DNA of 64,000 bases, from assembly GCA_025766275.1 (NCBI GenBank), contig JAFKAC010000014.1, positions 620,001-684,000 of the forward strand, written 5' to 3'. Position 1 is the stretch's first letter, and each line of letters starts with the position of its first letter. Origin of the DNA: Lactarius indigo. Taxonomy: Eukaryota > Basidiomycota > Agaricomycetes > Russulales > Russulaceae. Of this stretch, positions 20,040 through 32,655 are shown one piece after another. Position numbers and translations under genes: made by a program. A model generated the notes under the pieces. The model was not told where the DNA came from, ran no database searches, and saw nothing but the letters and a program-made list of their open reading frames with translations.

Positions 20040-21900
20040 CTACACGTTCAGGGAGCAGGTCAATCGTCCTCTGACCCAATCCCTTCACCTCGATTGCATT
20101 CTCTACTCCGGACAGTAGTTTCGGAGCACTCTACCCACTCGGCGCATTCCTCCTCAAACGAGACACCGTTGACGTCCCCAAGCACCCCCTGTAGTTCATC
20201 AGCAAGAATCTTTGCTGGTGAAGAAGTCCACTACAGGTTCTCTCTAGAAGGCGAACCCCAGAACGACGCGGAAATATACGTCCGCGCCATCTATTACGAT
20301 AGAGATTTTCGCTTCGCCCTTCTAGAACTTCACGGAGCATTTGGCCTGGTTGCAGGCACCCTTTCACCGTCCCTCAGCTGATCGCCTTCGCGGCAGCTTT
20401 AGTCCCCCGAACTTTCTCCTCCCCCGTCCGTCCACTCCCACAATAGCTCCCAAAGGGAACAGAGAGCAGTGCAAGCTCAAGCTCAGTATCCCACCGGAAG
20501 TAACGTCCAAGTACAGAACAATCCTCTCTAAAGAAGAAAAAGAGTGGATTAAAAACTTCGACAACTGTGACGACTTTCGACGAAGACGAACAGCTTCGCC
20601 TCATCGAAGACAGACGGGAGTCGATTAAAAAGTACGAGGAAAGAAAAAGACAGGACGAATTAGACAGGATGTCCGCTGCCGCCGCCGCTCCCCCCACACC
20701 AACAGCTCCTGCCCGCCCCAACTCTCAACGACTGCTTGCGCCTCTATAAGCGATTTGGGCCAAGTAGTCAGCATACTTACACAGAAAGTCACGGACTTGA
20801 CCGCACAGGTTTCAGCAACCGCGGCCAAGCCCAGCACTAAGCACAAGAAAGTAGTGGCCCGTCCCAAAGCCTGGGATGGGAAAGGCAACTCTACAGATGC
20901 CCGTCACTTCCTTGCTGCCTTCCACAATTGGGCAGGCTCACAGCAGGACGCCTATGAACACCTGGGACCCGGCCCAGGGCATGTACTTCCGGGCAGAAGA
21001 CCGCTGGATTATGGCGGTTCTTAACCTTATGGAAGGGGAAGCCAAGTCATGGGCTCTCCCCTACCTCGAACAACTTCAGTCAAATAACATCCCGTTCGGT
21101 AGCTCTTGGACGAATTCGTCAAAGAGTTTAACCGACGGTTCTCGCCCCTCGACACTACAGAAACAGCGAGGGAGCAGCTGAAGAAGACAAAACAGGGCCG
21201 CGGATCGGTTGCAGAGTACCGGTCCGTGTTCGAACAATACTCTGGACAGACTGGATGGTCAAAGCAGACCTCCGCACCGCTTTTACGATGGTCTCGGACC
21301 GCGTAAAAGATGCCTTAGCCTTGACGGACAAGGCCCACGTCGATTTCGATGACCCTCAAACAAGTCTCACAATCGCTGGATCAGCGACTGAGACAGAGGA
21401 CTCGAAAAGAAGGGCGGTTCGTCTAGCCAGTCGATCTTGCCTGCAGGCAAGCCGTCCGATCCAGACGCGATGCAAGTTGACGCATCACGCCAGCAGGGAT
21501 CCGGCACGAGCAAGCCCGCATCCGGCGGAAAAGACCCGGCAAGATTACCAAAAACATATGCAAGGCAAGTGTTACGGGTGTGGTTCTAAGGACCACTCAA
21601 AGAAGGATGGAAACCACGAACGCGACGTATGCCACCATTGTCAAAAGGTCGGACTATAGGGCACCCGTCTGCCATGCTCAAATTCATGGGGAAACCCGCC
21701 AAAGCGAAAGCTGCGGCCAGTAGTGAGGGAGACCCCCTCCCAACCTTCTTCCAGTCAGTCGGCGGCTTCCACCGCCCAATCAAGTACTTCCACACCGCCC
21801 AAAGCCAATACGTCCCAGGCAGACGTGGCAAAGTTATTGGCGGCGCTCACAGCCCAACAAGAGCAAATCAACGCTCTTAAGGCGGCTTTTTAGATCCAGG
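20040..21900 (+). pseudogene. gypsy-1 Gag, multiply frameshifted
   Basis: Gag-like segments appear in successive frames. A Ser/Pro-rich N-terminal region has EVHYRFSLEGEPQNDAEIYV. A coiled-coil segment follows (LIEDRRESIKKYEERKRQDE), then a capsid-like core (VARPKAWDGKGNSTDARHFL, DEFVKEFNRRFSPL, KTKQGRGSVAEYRSVFEQY) and a cysteine cluster with CYGCGSKDHSKKDG and CHHC. At least four frame changes occur. The region 19345-20039, between the leader and the clear Gag sequence, holds only short broken frames. Confidence 0.75.
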
Positions 21901-22189
21901 GGTAGTCATAGCTGCGGACTCCCCCTGTAAAACAGATACGGTTGACTCGGCTCATGTAGTTGTAAGATATGCCTACGATCTCGCCTCGTTTCGGACTCGG
22001 ACCAATCTGTAATTCCTACGTACCACTTTGTTTCTGCCTGTAATGTTGATAGTAGTGATGTCTCGGCTTCCTGTTCTGATTCTACATCTACATCTGCCTC
22101 GGAGATGAACAATAGTATTAGTGTTCCGATTGCTCCACAATTTGTAGCAGCGCCGCAAGTGATGATTTCTGATGCAGCGCTTTCTCATG

Positions 22190-25100
22190 TATTATTCCCG
22201 AAACAAAAGATAGCAGATCTCATTTTCATATTTCTGTTGAATTACAAGGACGTCATCGTACTGTAAAAGTAGCAGCCATGGTAGATTCTGGGCAACTTCG
22301 TTGTTCCTGGACAAAAGTACGCTGACCGCCACAAGATGTTGCAAGTTCCGCTGGAGCATCCCATTACCCTCTATAACATCGATGGGACGCTCACATGAAG
22401 CCGGCAGTATTACCCACAAAGTAACACTCGTCCTTAAAGTGGCCTAGTGCAGAAAAGTTCGACTTATGGTCACTTCACTAGGCCCAGAACGAGTTATTTG
22501 GGACTGCCCTGGCTTAGACATCGGAACCGCACATAGATTGGCAGGAAGGCACTATGCGTCTCAACTCCAGCGCTGAAATAGCTGCACCGGAGATAGAGAT
22601 AGAGGTGACGCGCATTATGGCGAACCGTATGGAACGCCGCCGTCTCCTTGCGGAGAAAGTGCTGGACAGTCTCTGACGAAGTTTTCTGTTTGGCTGGTTT
22701 CACGTACTCTCAGCAGATTGCCGAGAAAGCGATAACCTCCAAACCTAAGAAAACCTTCGAAGAGATGGTCCCTGACACTATCGTGACTTCGCAAAAGTCT
22801 TCTCTGAGGAAGAATCCCAGAGACTCCCTGAGCATCACCATGGGACCACGCCATAGACCTTGAACCAGATGCAGAAACACTGGAAGGTCAAGACGTACCC
22901 CATGTCACCTAGCGAGCAAGTAGAATTGGACAAATTCTTAGACAAACACATAGGAAAGGATATTTAGTGCCATCTAAGTCACCAATGGCATCCCTGTGTT
23001 CTTCATAAAGAAAAAGGACGGCAAGCTCCGTCTGGTCCAAGACTATCGGCGTCTTAACAAAATTACCATTAAGAACCGATATCCACTTCCACTCGCTGCC
23101 GACATATTAATAGGCTTAAGGGAGCTCAATACTTCACAAATTCGACGTTCGATGGGGATATCATAATATCCGCATCAAAGAAGGCGATGAATGGAAAGGT
23201 GCTATTGTCACCAATAGGGGTCTATATGAACCAAAAGTCATGTACTTCGGCATGACTAATAGCCCCGCCACTTTCCAAGCCTTAATGAACGCCGTTTGCT
23301 GATCTTATCGCACAAGGAGAGGTCGCCGTATATATGGATGATATCTCATCTATAGCAATAACCTTAAACACCATCGCAAGATAGTACGCGAGGTGTTAAC
23401 ACGGTTAGAGCAATACGACCTCTATCTCAAGCCTGAAAGTGCGATTTTGAAAGCAGAAATGGAGTATCTTGGGATGATTATCCGTCCGGAGAAGTGCAGA
23501 TGGACCCTGGCAAGGTCTCTGCAGTAAAGGAGTGGCCAACCCCGACTACGCTCAAAGAAGTAAGAGCATTCATCGGGTTCGCCAATTTCTATAGAAGGTT
23601 CATCAAGGACTTCGGGCTATTGCCCGACCCCTTCATGACCTACTAAGAAAGACACTCCTTGGATCTGGCAGTCTGAACAGCAGAAAGCCTTTGACCTGTT
23701 GAGGAACGTTTCGTACAAGAACCTATTCTTAAGGTTTTACGATCCAAACATTCCAACTCGAGTCGAGGTCGACGCTTCTGGATTTGCTACTGGCGGTATT
23801 CTAACTCAGAAGTACCCGGACGGTCTCTGGCACCCTATTGCGTATCGCTCACCAGTCTATGAGCAAAGAAGAACGCAATTACGAGATTTACGACAGAGAA
23901 ATGCTCGGCTTAATCCGCGCCTTAGAGGATTGGAGACATTTCCTCGAAGGCATCTCTTTTGAAGTGATCACCGCCCATAAGAATATGGAATGGTGGGCAA
24001 CCATGAAAGACTTAAATAGATGCCAAGCTAGATGGGCTCTATTCTTAAGGTCGGTTCGCCTTCAAAATCACTTATAAAAAAGGAGAATCTATGCAAGCCG
24101 ATGCATTAAGTCGTTTCTCACGAGACCCAAGTCCGAGACTCCGAAGACAACCGCCAGGTCCAGGTGTTTAAACCTGAGCACTTCCTAGCTGCCGCTAAAG
24201 CGCACTTCGTCCCCTGAAACAGACTCCCTAGGGAGTCGCATTAAGCTCGCATCTATCCGAGAAGCTGAAGTAATAGAGGGTCTTAAAAGCATCTCTAAGA
24301 CCGCTCCTAAGCTCTCACAGATGGCGTCTTAATGTGGGAAGAAGAAGATGGTTTCATTTACCACCGGGGTAAATTATATGTCCGAATGACCGTACCCTTC
24401 GCAAGGACGTGGTAAAGTCTTGCCACGACTCGGTCACCACTGGACACCCTGGGAAGAACGGAACCATAGAGCTAGTCAGTCGCTACTATTGGTGGCCACG
24501 CATGTCAGGCTTCATTGCCTCATACGTAGAAGGATGTGAATCGGTGCCAGCGTTATCGCAAAGATCTGCACCCCAAAGCAACCATTCAGCCGCAAGAGGT
24601 ACCTGAGGGACCTTGGCAGATAATTGGAATCGATCTAATCGGTCCACTGCCCATGTCACGTGGGAAAGATATGATCTTAAATGTCGTAGATCATTACACA
24701 AACAGATTCATCTGTTCCCCGTGACCTCTCAGATTACGGCTGATGGGTGTAGCATCCATCTACCTTGAGCAAGTCTTCCCTCTGCATGGGATCCCTCGCA
24801 AAGTCATAAGCGCTAGGGGACCCCAGTTTGCACGCACGGAGCATGCGTGCCTTATACAAGCGACTTGGAATAGACGCAGGTCTTACTACAGCCTATCACC
24901 CTCAAGCTAATGGACAGGTCGAGCGCAAAAATCAAGAGTTGAGATATACTTGCGCATGTTCATTAGTAAGAGACAAGATGATTGGGCAGACCTGCTTCCT
25001 ACCGCGGAATTTGTAATCAATAGCAGACTCAACTCAGCCACGGGTCACACCCCCTTTGAGCTGTTATACGGCGTCACGCCAGACTTTACAATTCCTGCTG

Positions 25101-25753
25101 GTAGACCTACGGGTATTCCATTGCTCGACAAGCGCCTTCAGCACTTAGTTTCCGCTCGCAAGGATGCAGAGGCGGCTCTACGCCTAAGTAAAAGGCGAAT
25201 GCAGACAGACGTTGAACAACAGACTAAGCCATACTCCTTCAACGTCGGGGATAAAGTCTGGTTGCAAGCTAAGCAGATAAAGATACACCAGCAGTCGTCC
25301 AAATTGGGACCTAAGCAACTAGGCCCATTTGAAGTCACTAAAGTCATAAGTGATGTCGACTACAAGCTTGCACTACCCCCTGCATTACGGATCCATGATG
25401 TATTTCATGTAGACCGTCTCTCTCCTTATAAAGGAAACGAAGTCAATGGGCTTACGCCTCCACCACCCGATCCAGTAACGGTCAAGGGAGAAGAAGAGTA
25501 CGAAGTCGACCATATAAGAGACTCTAAACTCTTTGGTCGTACTCTCAAGTACCTCGTCCGTTGGAAAGGATATGGTGAGGGTGAGGACACCTGGGAACCG
25601 GCTAAGAACCTAGCACACGCCCCTGATGTGGTTAAGGAATTCCATTCCTCAAACCCGGGCACGCCTAGAAAAATAGCGGCTCTTATTTACGCGTCCTTGC
25701 CTTGGCAAGCTCATCATGTGGATACACTGGCCAACGCGGACGTCGACCCTTAA
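22190..25753 (+). pseudogene. gypsy-1 Pol with C-terminal chromodomain, multiply frameshifted
   Basis: In order: a protease remnant near 22260-22440. Reverse transcriptase at about 22870-23640 with [27 protein letters not shown] and YMDD near 23330. RNase H at about 23760-24080 (VDASGFATGGIL). Integrase zinc region near 24420-24550 and integrase core with GIDLIGPLPMSRGKDM and [19 protein letters not shown]-terminal chromodomain is at about 25495-25660 (LKYLVRWKGYGEGEDTWEPA). The last 267 codons (24950-25753) are open, but earlier parts change frame repeatedly and several stops occur. The chromodomain places it in the chromovirus branch. It lacks the long C-terminal extension seen in elements A to D. 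Confidence 0.9.
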
Positions 25754-25765
25754 GGAGGGGGGTGA

Positions 25766-26538
25766 TGTCACGGACGCTCCATTTTCGCCTTATTTTTCCG
25801 TATTTTTACGGATTTATTTGGTAGAGATACGAGTCTCCAACGTTGAGTCAAACGTCCAAGTCCTTATCATTAGATATGATAAGATGGTTAGTCACGTGAT
25901 GCCAACATGTGCACCCACAAGCACGTGACCCTGGGATAGTAACTTCCTTATTGGATAATACCTCTTTAGGTCACTTTCCTCATTAGTACAGTAGTTTCTC
26001 ATTGGACGATAAGCAGGGAACATTCTAGATAGTTCTAGACTACGTTGTCATAGGGTTGTGACTCATAAGATAAGGACACGTCATTGTTCTGTCAGCGTTA
26101 ATGACTGTGCATCAGTCAGCACAATAGATAACGCTATTTATAGACACGACGCGTCAGCGTCTGACTCATTACTATTACCATACCTTTAGTAACAAGGTTC
26201 CGTAGTAATTCGAACTCAGCCGCAGCAATGTATATAAACCCTCATGTAGCGTCCTGAGTGGAACCAACTTGTCCTCTTGGTTCTCCACTCAGGTGCGTAT
26301 TCCCTTTGTACTTCCCTTACCTCTCCAATGTTAACTTGTCCTCTTGGTTCTCCACTCAGCGTGCCACTGCGTGATCACCTTGCCTTTGTCCTTGTATAAA
26401 GGACTCACGTGTGCATATTCTCCGCAGTGACTGTACGTTCGGCGCGTGACTTGTCTCCGCGCTAGGCTTGGGTGTGCACCAGTTCAGTTCACTTACCCTT
26501 TTCTTGGTCTAGTTGTCGCGATAAGTCATACCGCTACA
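25766..26538 (+). repeat. gypsy-1 3' LTR, 773 bp
   Basis: It begins TGTCACGGAC and ends CCGCTACA, with its TATA box at 26231-26238. It is preceded by the purine tract AAGGAGGGGGGTGA and followed by CCATG, matching the bases before the 5' LTR. Confidence 0.95.
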
Positions 26539-27892
26539 CCATGCTATATATGCGGGCATGCTCACAGACATTAGTGTCAACACTGTGTATGGCATTCCAG
26601 ACGCGGGTCTTTGTCTGTTGTGTGTGAGCAGGTCGTACCTGAGTGCGGAACAGAGTGGATTTAAATCCAAGAGCGAGGCGGATTCCATGAATGGATTCAC
26701 TAGCTTGAGCATGGCATAGCTGTACCTCCTTTCCAGCAAGGGATTGGAAACCATGCCTAACACACCATTCCCATCCAAGGGAAGATGGGAGGAGGACCGG
26801 AAAGTCCTCAGGATTAGTTACATCCATCCCAGATCCATCCAGTGCTTGTGGAGTAGGACAGATGGAGGCATGGGCTGAATGATCATCATCTGTATCTTCA
26901 GGATCTCCAAGATCATCCACATGGTCATATTCCTCATAGTCACCCAAAGGCACTATTGAGGAATCATCTGCAAGCGGCTGGTGGAGTAGGAAGGAATCTC
27001 CCTGGTGCTCAAATATGTCAATGAGCTTCTGAAGGCGACTCCACTTGTTTTCAATGACTTGAGCCTCCTCAGTGTTGATCTTCAGACCATGTGCTCGGAG
27101 TTGATATCTGATAGCAAGCCTTTACAGAGTGGATGTTAACCAACAGTCAAATGGGTCATTGGATGGACTCACTGCAACTCCTGGATCTTTATCCCACATG
27201 CAATCCAAGATGTTTGACCATGAGCAGTAATATCTCCACTCTCCTCCGAAATCAGCTGCTGCTGAATCTCTGCACAAGAGGGAGCTAATGATAGACATTA
27301 GTATAGAATACATAGGATTTGTCAGGTCACAATACCTTTGGATGTCACTGTATCATATATGTCCATTAAAGTGGGGTCTTCATGCCTGTTTGATTGAGTA
27401 TGACTTTCTGCCTTAAGCCATCGTTTAGTCTTCTTCTTGAACCTTGCATTGAGAGTGTCTAATATCTCAGCACTGAGATCTATACCATTATCCATCCATT
27501 TCCACCGCTTCAGAAGTGATGGAACTGGAACATTATTATATTAGAATCAAATGGATTATAGATACAGATTAAACAGACCAATGCGGACCATCTTCTTCCA
27601 ATTGGAATGGTTCATATGTGCATCCAATACCTCCTGGCGATGGGCAAGGGACATCCCACGGATGCTCCGTGAGATGTTATTGAGTGGTGCCCACAATGTC
27701 TCAATGATCTCTCCATCCACCTGCTTCACTCCAGGGATATAGCTTGGGGAAAAGCGGGGTAAGCATGAATCTTGATGGCCATGGATATGAAAGAGGCCAA
27801 TCCCAGTGCGAAGTTGCAATGAGCTAGACAGAGATAACTCCAGGCTCTTCTCCACCCTTTCCTTGAAGTGAACACCATATTGGCACATGATA
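26539..27892 (-). pseudogene. KDZ transposase, central to C-terminal part
   Basis: Continues the KDZ gene from the solo LTR at 27893 down to the gypsy-1 insertion. It contains CQYGVHFKERVEKS, FHIHGHQDSC, a DGEIIETLWAPLN motif and MSLAHRQEVLDAHMNHSNWK, all characteristic of the KDZ catalytic core after the second conserved Asp. Then come short exons split by introns near 27530, 27320 and 27120. An acidic segment (YEEYDHVDDLGDPEDTDDDH) and the helical region SLGWEWCVRHGFQSLAGKEV follow. The frame continues directly into the part at 18041-18564. Confidence 0.88.
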
Positions 27893-28703
27893 TGTTACGG
27901 TTTCACCCCCCCGACCTCGGCAAACGGCGATACGACGGATGCAATCACACGAAGAAGAAGAAGATGACGAAGAAAAGGCTGAGACAAGCCATAAACCAAG
28001 AGATAGGTGCCCCGGCCCGCGATTCCATTGGACCTTCTGCAATGATAAGCAGAATTGTAGGTTCCATTGACCCGGGTAAAACAACATCCAAATCGCCCGT
28101 CACGTGACCCCGGCATGTGACCTGGCTAGAATGCACCGGAAGAGTCCAGATGAGCTTGTGCCTGGCTGACTGATGTTTGGTACCTGATGACTGATACTGG
28201 TTGCGAAATGACTCATAGACGATTACGCTGTTACAATAAGGATGACTGATATCCCGTTCTGATTGGTTGACTGACTGTATGCTGACTGATGATTACACAT
28301 TCCCGATGACACTCTTACTGTACGATTATTCACCCTAGAACCATTGTATTAGGGTTTCTGAGTTCGAATCCTATGATAGCTAGGGTATAAGTAGGGTAGC
28401 TTGTATCCCCGGTTCCCTAGCTTGAGATCTTGTGGAATTGTACCTGCTGTTTGTGGTTTTCCCTCTATCTTTTGAGCTGGGCTGTTTGCCACCCCCCTTG
28501 GGCTGTCTGCTCATTCCCCTTTCTCCTTTTATCTGCCATTCTCTGCCTCTCAGTACTTCTGTCTGATAGAAGGCTGCTAGTATTCTTGTCAACTAGGGAT
28601 GCCTTGGCTGTATTTGCCTCCCCGTAAGTTGGCTGACGACTTGGGGCATTGTACACCTGCAGAACCGTCCAAGTCGGACACTACGTTTGGTACAAACGTA
28701 ACA
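27893..28703 (+). mobile_element. Solo LTR, 811-bp family F, TSD TGATA
   Basis: Begins TGTTACGG and ends CGTAACA, flanked by TGATA at 27888-27892 and 28704-28708. Nearly identical copies of the same length lie at 56664-57474 and, inverted, at 58510-59320. A TATA-like GGTATAAGTAGGG near 28385 suggests plus orientation. No internal region of this family is in the window. It splits the KDZ gene inside the YDIMCQY motif. Confidence 0.97.
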
Positions 28704-30705
28704 TGATATCATACATGACCAAGGCCACAGGGATGTCCCCCATATTGTAGGAAAGGGCCTTGCAAAGGCTATAGTCCATATTGATTTGCCTGACATCAAA
28801 CATACATCAATTATCAATTCCATACTTAGGGTGCTTAATGCGTCAGACATACCTCTCTCCCTTCTGGAAGTCAACTACAGATGTAGGGACAAAGAATCCA
28901 TGACAGCATGCGGTTGCTCTGATGCCTGTAACATCAAGGTGTGGATGACTTGAATTGGCCTGTTCAATGGCCCTGTATGTGTTACATGTGCTGGGCTATG
29001 AGACTATAAGACAACAGTCACTGTCAATAGTATCTGACATACCTGGGAAATCTCTTGCCCACTATGCAGATGAGCCTTATATGAATTGGGATTTGCCATG
29101 AAGGCCATCCCCGCTGATAGCAGAACGTCCGTATCTCCTGTCCTACACCTCATGTGCTCTGCTGAGAAGTTGCCATCCATTATGAAGGTTCAGATGAGTT
29201 GATTCCTTCGAGCAAGTCAATACTGAGATATTTGACATGTTCTCAATGAATACATATGGCTTATCATTATATCTGGTCCTCCAATCATCTGGTAGATTGA
29301 TGCCTGGCAGTGGACAGGCTGGACAGAATATGGCCATGGACCCTTCATTAGCAGATGTCCCTGTGTGCTGATGTCCCAAACCGCTTTCAATCCTATTCCT
29401 CAAGTCCCTCCATTGTTGGGATGCCCTCAAGAGCTGTTTGTAGAGGTTCTATATGTCTCCATCAATAAGATGTTATGCAGTATCAGGATAGCATTGATAC
29501 TCACCGGGACATGGTCAGGGAACATCTGATTGGTGATGCTCTGAAGCTTAGAATAGTACTGTTGTGCAGTTGTCTTGCACTCCAGGTTGTCAGCCAAGAA
29601 GTCATCCAGAACTGAGAAGGTGAATGCAGTCTCAATCTGCTTGAAGGTTGAAGGAAATATTCCAGCTTGGAGTAGTTGCTCATCATTGGCACCAGCATTG
29701 GGGCATATGCAGAAGAGTACATCCATATCAAAGACACCTGTTTGATTGACAACAGTGATCAGCGGGTTTCCCAACATTGTGGTCCAAGTGCGTTGTGTGT
29801 TTCCCTCAGAGGGATCTAACACATCCCCAGCAAAGTCAAACAATGTGTCTGAAATCCCAGGCATATCTTCAAGAGTTTGTGACGAAGGCTGCGGACCTCC
29901 CGATGAATGAGCCTGCTCTTCCTCAACAGATACAAGTGATGCAGAACGAGTCTGATGGGACGTCTGCTTTCTGCGCTGTGTCCCATCTGATGCTTGGTGT
30001 CCCTATGGATATATGAGTATATGTGGGATTCATATATCTGATATGTTCATACCTCCACTGTAAGTGGACATGGCCTCCCATCATGACCAAAGCAGAGCTT
30101 AAATCCAATTGACATTAATGACATTGGTGCAAAGTGTGTGCCAGTCCAGTGGGACATCTGATGGAATGGGGATCGCATATGTGTTTGAAGGCAACATTCC
30201 TTGCAGAAGTACTTTCCTCCAATACAATTGGAGCACTTGATTTGCATTGAACTGGTACACATAGAGCAATTTGGAGCACTTGTCAGACCCTCCATCTCGA
30301 GCAACAGGTGGATGTATCTGCTCCGCATGTCTGTCCACTGGCTCATTGGTGTCTATAATCAGAAGTCCGACAATGATCATAGGAGGTTTGTGGACATACA
30401 CTTTGTTGGGGCTGGGATTCCTCTGCTTGAAAGTCTTGCAAATCAGGTTCATATGGCTCTATGTGGTGAAGGGTATGTGATTCCTCTATCCCATGTGGTG
30501 AGTCCCTGGATGACTGCGACTGTACTGTCTCCATAGTGGTCTCCACTCCAGTTTGAGACATTGAAGCTTGACCTGACTTCCCCTTCTTTAAGTGGAAAGG
30601 GACTTCCTTCACAGTGGTACGGAGTCCCCGCTTAGTCTTCTGTGTCTGGTTAACAACCTCAACAACATCTCCCATGGGAATGGTGAAGGTATTCTTTGGA
30701 GGCAT
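28704..30705 (-). pseudogene. KDZ transposase, N-terminal part with CxC2 cysteine cluster
   Basis: Starts at ATG 30705. Exon 1 encodes a basic Ser/Thr-rich N-terminus. An intron at 30353-30401 leads to the CxC2 cluster, with paired Cys in NCSMCTSSMQIKCSNC and FCKECCLQTHMRSPFHQMSH, then GFKLCFGHDGRPCP. Next come the conserved KDZ blocks DVLFCICPNAGANDEQLL and ETAFTFSVLDDFLA, WRDLRNRIESG, FCPACPLPGINLP, the first catalytic Asp in MDGNFSAEHM, ACCHGFFVPTS, and NMDYSLCKALSYNMGDIP. Introns are short GT-AG. One extra base near 29187 breaks the frame just before MDGNF, so the gene is probably dead. Family identification is firm; activity is unlikely. Confidence 0.93.
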
Positions 30706-30775
30706 TATGAATGGAAATGGATAGAATGAAGATGGTGTGAATGAAGGTCAATGGGTGACATGCATTATCTCCATT

Positions 30776-30785
30776 CTTAAATATA
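30776..30785 (-). promoter_or_regulatory. TATA-like element upstream of the KDZ gene
   Basis: TATATTTAAG on the minus strand, about 70 nt before the ATG at 30705. Position and sequence suit a fungal core promoter, but nothing else supports it. Confidence 0.3.
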
Positions 30786-30931
30786 CCTGAGCATCCTCAA
30801 TGATCTATACACCTGGTTGATCCACTAGTGGTGTTGTCCAACCTTCAAATCTGAAACCAGTCCCAATGTGAAACCCTACATGAGACAGTACAACCACAGT
30901 ACAATAGTCTACATCATGGAGGACCTTCTAA

Positions 30932-31565
30932 TCAACTATCATTAGTATTTCCTAATTCCGAAGACATCTCCGATGCATGATCCAACCCATCATCATGATA
31001 CAGGCTATCTTCTGTTCCATGTGAAATATTGGAAACATCAATCTCTTCTGCCTCACACAGTGCCCTTACCATGAGGGAGAAGTCATTCACACTCCTGTGT
31101 ATATTCTCTGAGTCGGAAATGATATCCATGTCCACCTTGAAAGGTAAGATGGATGGAATGGATTGACAATGACAGGTACACACCTCATATTCATTGAGTG
31201 AGCTTTCCTGCTCCTCCAAAGGATGTTCCACATCCGCCTTGAAAGGTAAGATGGAATAGGAAAAATTGATGGTGACAGGTACATACCACACATTGATTGA
31301 TTGAACTTGTTTCTTGCTCCTCAGAAACATGTTCCAGCAGGGGTTTCAGACTGATGGTTTCAACATCACCATCTGAGCCATACATGTCATCCTCATCAAA
31401 TGAATGTGTATCAGAGGGTGAGTTGTCCACAGGATCAGAAAACATGGTGGGAGTGTGGAGAGGGGGGGAGCGGGAGATCCGCTTATGTTCGTGAATGGTG
31501 CTGGTGTACCTGGAGGGCTTTGATGTGGATGATACAAGTTTGCCTTTGGATGTGTGAGACTGCAT
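30932..31565 (-). CDS. Small acidic Ser-rich protein, three exons, unknown
   Basis: On the minus strand, ATG at 31565 starts a basic N-terminus (SHTSKGKLVSSTSKPSRYTS) followed by an acidic Ser/Asp/Glu-rich body. Two introns share near-identical sequences (GTGTGTACCTGTC-like donors, CTTTCAAG acceptors). The second joins ...NEYE to VDMDI in frame; the phase of the first donor is uncertain. The C-terminus contains NDFSLMVRALCEAEEIDV and a Ser/Asp/Glu tail ending at 30932. It lies 227 bp beyond the KDZ start codon on the same strand, inside the KDZ-type element. No family recognised. Probably element cargo. The interval 31656-32286 holds no clear gene. Confidence 0.5.
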
Positions 31566-32286
31566 GATTGGTAGTAGAGCAATAGAGTAGCTAAACCTGA
31601 AGCAATATAAATACCATGGACATGTGAAACAGGTTTGGCCTTGCTGAAGATACATGAAACGCTGCCTGAGGATCTATGGTAATTGTTAGACTACACCTCA
31701 ATATATGACATGGCATGAATGTCGGATGGTCCGCTGTTTCAATGTCACATATAAATGGCGAAGGAATAATACTAGACATACAATACTCTAAACACATGCA
31801 TATTTGATATGATCTATAGAAGGCATATGTGATACAACCTGCCAGCTTTACTACAGAGATATTCAGCCATGTATCCCACCTTTGCAATGTGCCGACCACT
31901 TAATGGAGATGTATTTAGGGTGTGAGTCGGGTTTATTCCGGATGGTCCGATGTATTAAGTTGCATGCCACTCAGCTTTGCAGAATCCCACATATGGGAAT
32001 CAAGTCATATGATATACGACGTCACATGTTACAGATGGGTCACATGAAGCAAATGACAGATGGATCACATAAAACTGATTGCACACACGTCACATGTACC
32101 AATTCATTCAAATGGGGAAGTCCAACTACGTGATTACAAATTGTCCTAAAACGCATATTCGATTATTTACTGTGCGGGGGGGGATCTCTGGCGATGGCCT
32201 GCGTGATGCAGCACTCCCACCTGAACGCGCAACTTGAAACATACGTTAGGTGTGCATGAAACAGCCAAGAAACACAAACTATTCAC

Positions 32287-32461
32287 CTGATGGTTGGCGC
32301 AGCAGCCCACCCGTAGAGGAATGGTGTGAGGCCACGGAATGGCGAGAGGTGACAGATGCGGCCTTGGAGGCAGGGGCACTCCCACCCAATCAATCCACTT
32401 GAAACGGATGTCAGAGCAGGACATCCGCTATAAGAATAATACGTACCCATCACTTGGCAGG
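32287..32461 (-). pseudogene. Displaced 3' end of the interrupted coiled-coil gene
   Basis: If gypsy element A and one GCAGG copy are removed, the frame reading SEPC at 40303 continues here for about 57 codons to a TGA at 32287-32289, or to an intron starting at GTACGTATT (near 32447). The segment is the downstream neighbour of the gene at 40294-41897. Its exact exon limits are not clear. Confidence 0.4.
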
Positions 32462-32624
32462 TGTAACGTCGTCACGACGTTAGCTCGACTTGAGCTTGGT
32501 AGCGGCGGTAACAACTTAGCTAATCGTCTTTGAAAGCTCGAAGGCCCAATTAATATACACGAGTGAACACGTGGAAGTGCACTTGAAGTCGGCTGGATTG
32601 TCACGAGCGGAGTCGGACCACTTT

Positions 32625-32655
<31 letters not shown>

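Larger units (their letters stand above)
18565..26538 (+). mobile_element. Ty3/gypsy chromovirus (gypsy-1), TSD CCATG
   Basis: A full-length plus-strand element of 7,974 bp. Its LTRs at 18565-19333 and 25766-26538 are flanked by CCATG at 18560-18564 and 26539-26543. Order: leader with a self-complementary primer site, gag, protease remnant, reverse transcriptase, RNase H, integrase, chromodomain, then the polypurine tract AAGGAGGGGGGTGA (25752-25765). The coding part is interrupted by many frameshifts and stops although the LTRs are nearly identical. It sits inside the KDZ transposase gene. Confidence 0.95.

Noticed and set aside
27893..28703. Small proteins inside the 811-bp LTR that recur in all three copies
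   Set aside because: Recurrence follows from LTR copying; the frames overlap each other, lack family features and differ at CpG sites without synonymous bias.
32624..32652. (GA)n tract as an independent microsatellite locus
   Set aside because: It is part of the LTR and is present with the same length in the other LTR of element A.
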